A stretch of 16,289 nt of DNA, from the NCBI GenBank assembly GCA_007119305.1, contig SKPY01000504.1:1-16289 (forward strand). The letters run 5' to 3'. Source of the stretch: Nitriliruptorales bacterium. Its GTDB lineage: Bacteria > Actinomycetota > Nitriliruptoria > Euzebyales > Egibacteraceae. The notes under the pieces are model-generated. The model did not search any database, was not told the DNA's origin, and was given only the letters and a program-made list of their open reading frames with translations. The position numbers and the translations under genes were made by a program. How positions within the stretch are numbered: position 1 is the stretch's first letter; the number at the start of each line of letters is the position of its first letter. Below, piece by piece: positions 12,764-16,289 of this stretch.

Positions 12764-13219
12764 ATGTTCGGCACCGAGCTGTACCTGTCGCTCGTCGTCG
12801 GCGTGGCGCTCAGCCTGCTGTATGCCGAGCGCACCGGCGTGATCCCCGCAGGGCTGATCGTGCCCGGCTATCTCGCGCTCGTGTTCGACCAGGTCCTGTT
12901 CGTCGCGGCGATCTTCCTGCTGTCGTTCCTCACGTTCCTGACGGTCGACCGGGGCGTGTCGCGGCTGATGATCCTCTACGGTCGCCGCCGCTTCGTCGCC
13001 ATGCTGTCGGTGGGCATCCTGTTCAAGCTCGTGTTCGATGCGCTCTACCCGGCCATGCCGTTCGAGGTGTACGAGTTCCGGGGCATCGGGGTGATCGTGC
13101 CGGGGCTCATCGCCGGAGCCATCTACCGCCAGGGCGTGCCCCACACGGTGCTGTCCACCCTGCTGCTGTCCGGCGCGACGTTCCTCATCATCTTCGTCAT
13201 CAGCGCGCTGGTGGGGTGA
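12764..13219 (+). CDS. pgsC: Poly-gamma-glutamate biosynthesis membrane protein PgsC/CapC
   Basis: A 151-residue integral membrane protein, close to the usual 149. Hydrophobic segments are near residues 4-20, 25-60, 77-93, 102-120 and 125-150. It holds the family sequence AERTGVIPAGLIVPGYLALVFDQ, with the VPGYLAL block that marks CapC/PgsC, and a second PGLIAGAIYRQG near the end. PgsC is the partner of PgsB in the polymerase complex. ATG 12764 follows the pgsB stop directly and is served by the purine-rich GGAGGGAGGA in the end of pgsB. Stop and next gene's start are 7 bases apart. Confidence 0.95.
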   Translation: MFGTELYLSLVVGVALSLLYAERTGVIPAGLIVPGYLALVFDQVLFVAAIFLLSFLTFLTVDRGVSRLMILYGRRRFVAMLSVGILFKLVFDALYPAMPFEVYEFRGIGVIVPGLIAGAIYRQGVPHTVLSTLLLSGATFLIIFVISALVG

Positions 13220-13226
13220 GCGGTAG

Positions 13227-14468
13227 GTGAGCACGACCCCGACGTGCGCTGACCCAGGCGCGGACGAGGACCTTCCGCGGCGTGACCGGCTGCAGCGCAC
13301 CCTGCGCCGCCAGCGCGTCCACGCGCCGCGCGACGCCCTCATCGGTGCGCTCCTGAGCGTGCTGCTCGTCGCTCTGGGACAGGCAGCCTCGGCCTGGTTG
13401 TCCCCGCAGCCCGGTGCGGGCGGGCTCGTCGCCACGCACGGCAACGAGGACGGGGCTGCGACCCCGGTCGCCGCCACCGGCGGCGAGCCGCGCTTCTCCG
13501 CGGCCATGGTGGGCGACGTCATGTTCGGCCGCCACGTCGAGGAGGTGACCGAGCGCTACGGTTACGACGCGGTGCTCGAGCACGTCGCCCCCTATCTCGA
13601 CGGCGACTACGTGAGCGGCAACCTCGAACAGGTCGTGAGCGACCGGGTGGAGGAGCTGCCCGAGGCCGACAAGCTCATCCACCTCGCCAGCGGGCCGGAG
13701 CCGCTGGACGCCCTGCGGGAGGCCGGCTTCACCCTCCTGACGCTCGCCAACAACCACACGATGGACCATGGCCTGCCGGGGTTGACCGACACGATCGCGG
13801 CGGTCGAGCACGCGGGCCTTGACCACGTCGGCGCGGGGGAGGACCTCGACCAAGCCTCGGAGATCCACTACGAAGAGCACGACGGCCTGACCGTGGCCAC
13901 CCTGTCGTTCACCGACGCGTACGTCGAGGGCTTCATCGCCCGGGCCTTCCAGGGCGGCGCGCTGTCCGCCGACCCCGACCGCTCGGTGCGGCTCATCCAG
14001 CAGGCGCGGGCCGAAGCAGACCTCGTCATCGCGCAGTTCCACTGGGGCGAGGAGTACGACCTCGGGCCCAACGCCCGGCAGCGGGAGCTCGCCGAGAACG
14101 CTGCCGCGGCAGGCGCGGACCTCGTCGTCGGCCACCACCCCCACGTGCTCATGCCGGTGGAGCGGATCGGCGACACGATCGTCTTCTACAGCCTCGGCAA
14201 CTTCGTCTTCGACCAGGGTTGGTCACGCACCCGCGAATCGGCGATCGCCCGCTACGAGCTCGGCGACGACGGTACCGCGCGCATCGAGCTCCGCCCGGTG
14301 TGGATCCGCGAGGCCACCCCCCGGCCCGTGGAGGGCTGGAACGGGCTGTACCGGCGGGCCAGGATCTTCCAGCAGCTGCGTGGCGACGGGCTTGCCTGGC
14401 AGCGGGCCGGCGACGTGCTCGTGACCGAGGTCGACCACGGCCACGTGCTCGAGGGCGACGATGACTGA
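13227..14468 (+). CDS. pgsA: Poly-gamma-glutamate biosynthesis/export protein PgsA/CapA (metallophosphatase-like)
   Basis: A 413-residue protein with a basic cytoplasmic head (residues 1-35), one membrane segment (about 36-58) and an extracytoplasmic CapA domain (PF09587). Domain motifs are MVGDVMFGRHVE (Asp97), SGNLE (130-134), TLANNHTMDHG (172-182), AQFHWGEEY (269-277), VGHHPHVLMPVE (301-312) and YSLGNFVFDQ (321-330), the set of a metal-dependent phosphoesterase fold. CapA is needed for polymer synthesis or export; whether it has catalytic activity in vivo is uncertain. GTG 13227 is 7 bases after pgsC with only weak Shine-Dalgarno. The 30-residue Arg/Asp-rich head and a linker rich in Gly, Ala and acidic residues (60-88) lengthen it slightly beyond Bacillus PgsA. 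Confidence 0.94.
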   Translation: MSTTPTCADPGADEDLPRRDRLQRTLRRQRVHAPRDALIGALLSVLLVALGQAASAWLSPQPGAGGLVATHGNEDGAATPVAATGGEPRFSAAMVGDVMFGRHVEEVTERYGYDAVLEHVAPYLDGDYVSGNLEQVVSDRVEELPEADKLIHLASGPEPLDALREAGFTLLTLANNHTMDHGLPGLTDTIAAVEHAGLDHVGAGEDLDQASEIHYEEHDGLTVATLSFTDAYVEGFIARAFQGGALSADPDRSVRLIQQARAEADLVIAQFHWGEEYDLGPNARQRELAENAAAAGADLVVGHHPHVLMPVERIGDTIVFYSLGNFVFDQGWSRTRESAIARYELGDDGTARIELRPVWIREATPRPVEGWNGLYRRARIFQQLRGDGLAWQRAGDVLVTEVDHGHVLEGDDD

Positions 14469-16215
14469 CCGCTGGATCAACGTCGTGCTCAGCATCGTCG
14501 TCGTGCTGGGCCTGATCGGCGTGGCCCTGTACGAGCAGCCCCGCCGCGCCGAGGAGCGCGCGGAGCTCCTCGGCCAGGAGGTGGTCGAGGTCGACGACGG
14601 CGCCCCCGCCTCCGGTGAGCGCCGTGACCCGCTCGAGGGCCTCACCGGCTCGGTCGAGGACGCCGCCGAGGGCGTCGCCGAAGAGGGGCTTACGCAAGAC
14701 GGGGTCGGTCTCGGCGAGCACGGCGTCACCGCGAGCCACCCCCTCGCCGTCGACGTGGGCATGGGGGTGCTCGCGGCCGGTGGCAACGCGGTGGACGCGG
14801 CGATCGCGGTGTCCTACGCCCTCGGCGTGACCGAGCCGTTCGGCTCGGGCATCGGGGGTGGCGGGGCCATGCTCGTCCACGAGCCCGGGACCGACCCCAT
14901 CAGCTACGACTACCGGGAGGTCGCGCCGCAGAGCGGTGAGCTGCCCAGCTCCGACATCGGCGTGCCCGGCTTCGTGGCCGGCATGGAGCACATCCACGAA
15001 CGACACGGGTCGATGGACCTGCGCGAGCTCATCGAGCCGGCGGTGGTGCTCGCCGAGGACGGGTTCGAGGTCGGCGAGTACCTGAACGCGCGCCTGCAGG
15101 CCGCCGCCCACCGGCTGCCGATCAACCTCGCACCGCGCTTCTTCCCCGACGGCGCCGCGATCGCCGTGGGGGAGACGCTCGTCCAGCCCGAGTACGGCGA
15201 GGCGTTGCGCCGCATCAAGGACGAGGGCGCGGCGGCGTTCTACGAGGGCGGGCTCGGCGAGCGCATCACCGAGGAGGTCTCGGGCCTCGACATGGACGAC
15301 TTCGCGGCGTACGAGGTCCTCGAGGTCGAGCCGGCGATCGGCTCGTTCGCCGGCCTCGACATCATCGGTGGGGGGCCGCCGGTGTCGGGGCCGACGCTCG
15401 TGCAGTTCCTGCACATCGCCGAGGCGCTCGGCGTGGCCGACTTGGACCCTGACTCCGCCGAGTACCACCATGCGCTCGCACAGTCCTACCGCCTCGCCAT
15501 CGCTGATCGGGTGGAGTACATCAGCGACCCGAGCCAGGAGGACGTGCCGCTCGGCGGGCTGCTCGACCCCACCTACGCGGAGCAGCTCGCCCAGATCGTG
15601 CCCGAGGACGGCTTCGTGCCCCGCGAGCAGGCCGACGACGAGGCGGAGCTGGGCCCGGAGTCCGACACCACGCACTTCGTGGTCGTCGACGACGAGGGCA
15701 CGATGGTGTCGGCCACCAACACCCTCGGCAACTTCTTCGGCTCCGGACTCATCGTCGACGGGTACTTCCTGAACGACCAGTTCCGCAACTTCTCACGCGA
15801 CCCCGAGTCGATCAACGCCCCCGCGCCCGGCAAGCGCCCCCGCAGCTTCATCACCCCCGTGATCGTCGCCGCAGACGACAAGCCCATGCTGGGCATCGGC
15901 TCACCGGGTGGCCGGCGCATCCCGATGATCGTCGGCCAGGTGCTCATCCGCTGGGCCGCGCACGGCCAGGACCTCACGACCGCCGCGGAGGTACCCCGCA
16001 TCCACCTCGAGGGCCGCGAGCTGTTCTTCGAGGCGGACCCGCCCGGCGACGTCGCCGACACGCTGGCCGGCTACGGTTACGAGATCGTCACCGAGGAGCC
16101 GGTCACCGAGTTCTACGGCGGGGTGCAGGCCCTGCGCGTGGACCACGACGAGGCGGTGATCACCGGGTTCGCCGACGAGCGGCGCGCCGGCACGTGGGCG
16201 AGCACCAGCCAGTAG
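14461..16215 (+). CDS. ggt: Membrane-anchored gamma-glutamyltransferase (CapD/PgsD position)
   Basis: A 584-residue Ntn-hydrolase precursor. Residues 7-24 form a single membrane anchor or uncleaved signal, followed by an acidic, low-complexity linker (25-85). The core starts at GVTASHPLAVDVG and GGNAVDAAIA. YREVAP supplies the substrate-binding Arg152. Self-cleavage and nucleophile lie at DTTHFVVVD: Thr403 is the first Thr of the family's TTHxS/V. Downstream blocks SATNTLGNFFGSG, NDQFRNFS and GIGSPGGRRIP are typical of the small subunit. In the pgs operon such an enzyme trims poly-gamma-glutamate or transfers it to the cell wall (CapD) rather than serving glutathione turnover. ATG 14461 overlaps the pgsA stop by 8 bases with GAGGG upstream. 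The segment between REVAP and VPGFVAG is shorter than in E. coli GGT. Confidence 0.93.
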   Translation: MTDRWINVVLSIVVVLGLIGVALYEQPRRAEERAELLGQEVVEVDDGAPASGERRDPLEGLTGSVEDAAEGVAEEGLTQDGVGLGEHGVTASHPLAVDVGMGVLAAGGNAVDAAIAVSYALGVTEPFGSGIGGGGAMLVHEPGTDPISYDYREVAPQSGELPSSDIGVPGFVAGMEHIHERHGSMDLRELIEPAVVLAEDGFEVGEYLNARLQAAAHRLPINLAPRFFPDGAAIAVGETLVQPEYGEALRRIKDEGAAAFYEGGLGERITEEVSGLDMDDFAAYEVLEVEPAIGSFAGLDIIGGGPPVSGPTLVQFLHIAEALGVADLDPDSAEYHHALAQSYRLAIADRVEYISDPSQEDVPLGGLLDPTYAEQLAQIVPEDGFVPREQADDEAELGPESDTTHFVVVDDEGTMVSATNTLGNFFGSGLIVDGYFLNDQFRNFSRDPESINAPAPGKRPRSFITPVIVAADDKPMLGIGSPGGRRIPMIVGQVLIRWAAHGQDLTTAAEVPRIHLEGRELFFEADPPGDVADTLAGYGYEIVTEEPVTEFYGGVQALRVDHDEAVITGFADERRAGTWASTSQ

Positions 16216-16228
16216 GCGCGCGCGTCCC

Positions 16229-16245
16229 CCCGCGGTCGCCGTGGG
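16229..16245 (+). terminator. Weak hairpin after the pgs operon
   Basis: CCCGCGG (16229-16235) can pair with CCGTGGG (16239-16245) over a 3-nt loop, with one G-T pair, 14 bases after the transferase stop. There is no T-run. In DNA of this GC content such a hairpin may be chance. The remaining bases to 16289 show no supportable gene. Confidence 0.22.
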
Positions 16246-16289
16246 CAGCGTGGCCGGCGGACGCCGGGCGGCAGGTCAGCGCGCGGCCG

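Noticed and set aside
11435..13522. 695-codon minus-strand frame across pgsB and pgsC
   Set aside because: Its product is rich in His, Arg, Glu and Asp without a domain, and it is opposite to the well-recognised pgsB and pgsC.
14149..15675. 508-codon minus-strand frame across the transferase gene
   Set aside because: A shadow of the gamma-glutamyltransferase, whose catalytic motifs are all in the plus-strand frame.
16246..16289. 3' end of a convergent gene entering from the right
   Set aside because: A minus-strand TGA can be read near 16274, but only about five codons remain in the window, too few to support a gene.

Overview
The window is about 16.3 kb of very GC-rich DNA. Coding third positions are mostly G or C, starts are ATG or GTG, and several genes overlap at GTGA or ATGA. 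Together with a phage-holin-family/DUF4235 pair, a MutT1-like Nudix protein and a CopD protein, this points to an actinobacterium (Actinomycetota), possibly a deep-branching or halotolerant lineage. That assignment is inference; there is no rRNA or other marker gene. I see no tRNA, rRNA, CRISPR array, insertion sequence or integrase.

Left part (1-4801): the end of an unrecognised protein converges on a two-gene membrane/envelope operon on the minus strand (phage-holin-family protein, then a DUF4235 protein). Divergent to it lies a principal-type (group 2) sigma-70 factor with a long leader that holds a short open frame ending at the sigma start. Next come a Gfo/Idh/MocA-family protein lacking the usual catalytic lysine and, converging on it, a WYL-domain regulator.

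Middle part (4801-11438): the WYL gene and a Cro/C1-type HTH gene diverge from a 101-base region that carries a promoter and two copies of a dyad 32 bp apart. An EthD-like protein follows, then a pRiA4b ORF-3-like acidic protein on the minus strand. The latter diverges from a Nudix gene across a 33-bp near-perfect inverted repeat. The Nudix gene overlaps a membrane protein predicted to have an N-terminal histidine after signal cleavage, which in turn overlaps a CopD-family copper protein. A VOC protein and a GNAT acetyltransferase form a minus-strand pair. A HAD-like protein with Met in place of the second aspartate of motif I diverges from that pair.

Right part (11537-16215): a compact operon for poly-gamma-glutamate, pgsB-pgsC-pgsA followed by a membrane-anchored gamma-glutamyltransferase in the position of capD. 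PgsB/PgsC would polymerise glutamate, PgsA would act at the membrane or in export, and the transferase would cut, transfer or anchor the polymer outside the cell. This is the best-supported functional system in the window. The most novel-looking signals are the His-brace-like membrane protein, the two operator arrays, and the active-site substitutions in the Gfo/Idh/MocA and HAD proteins.
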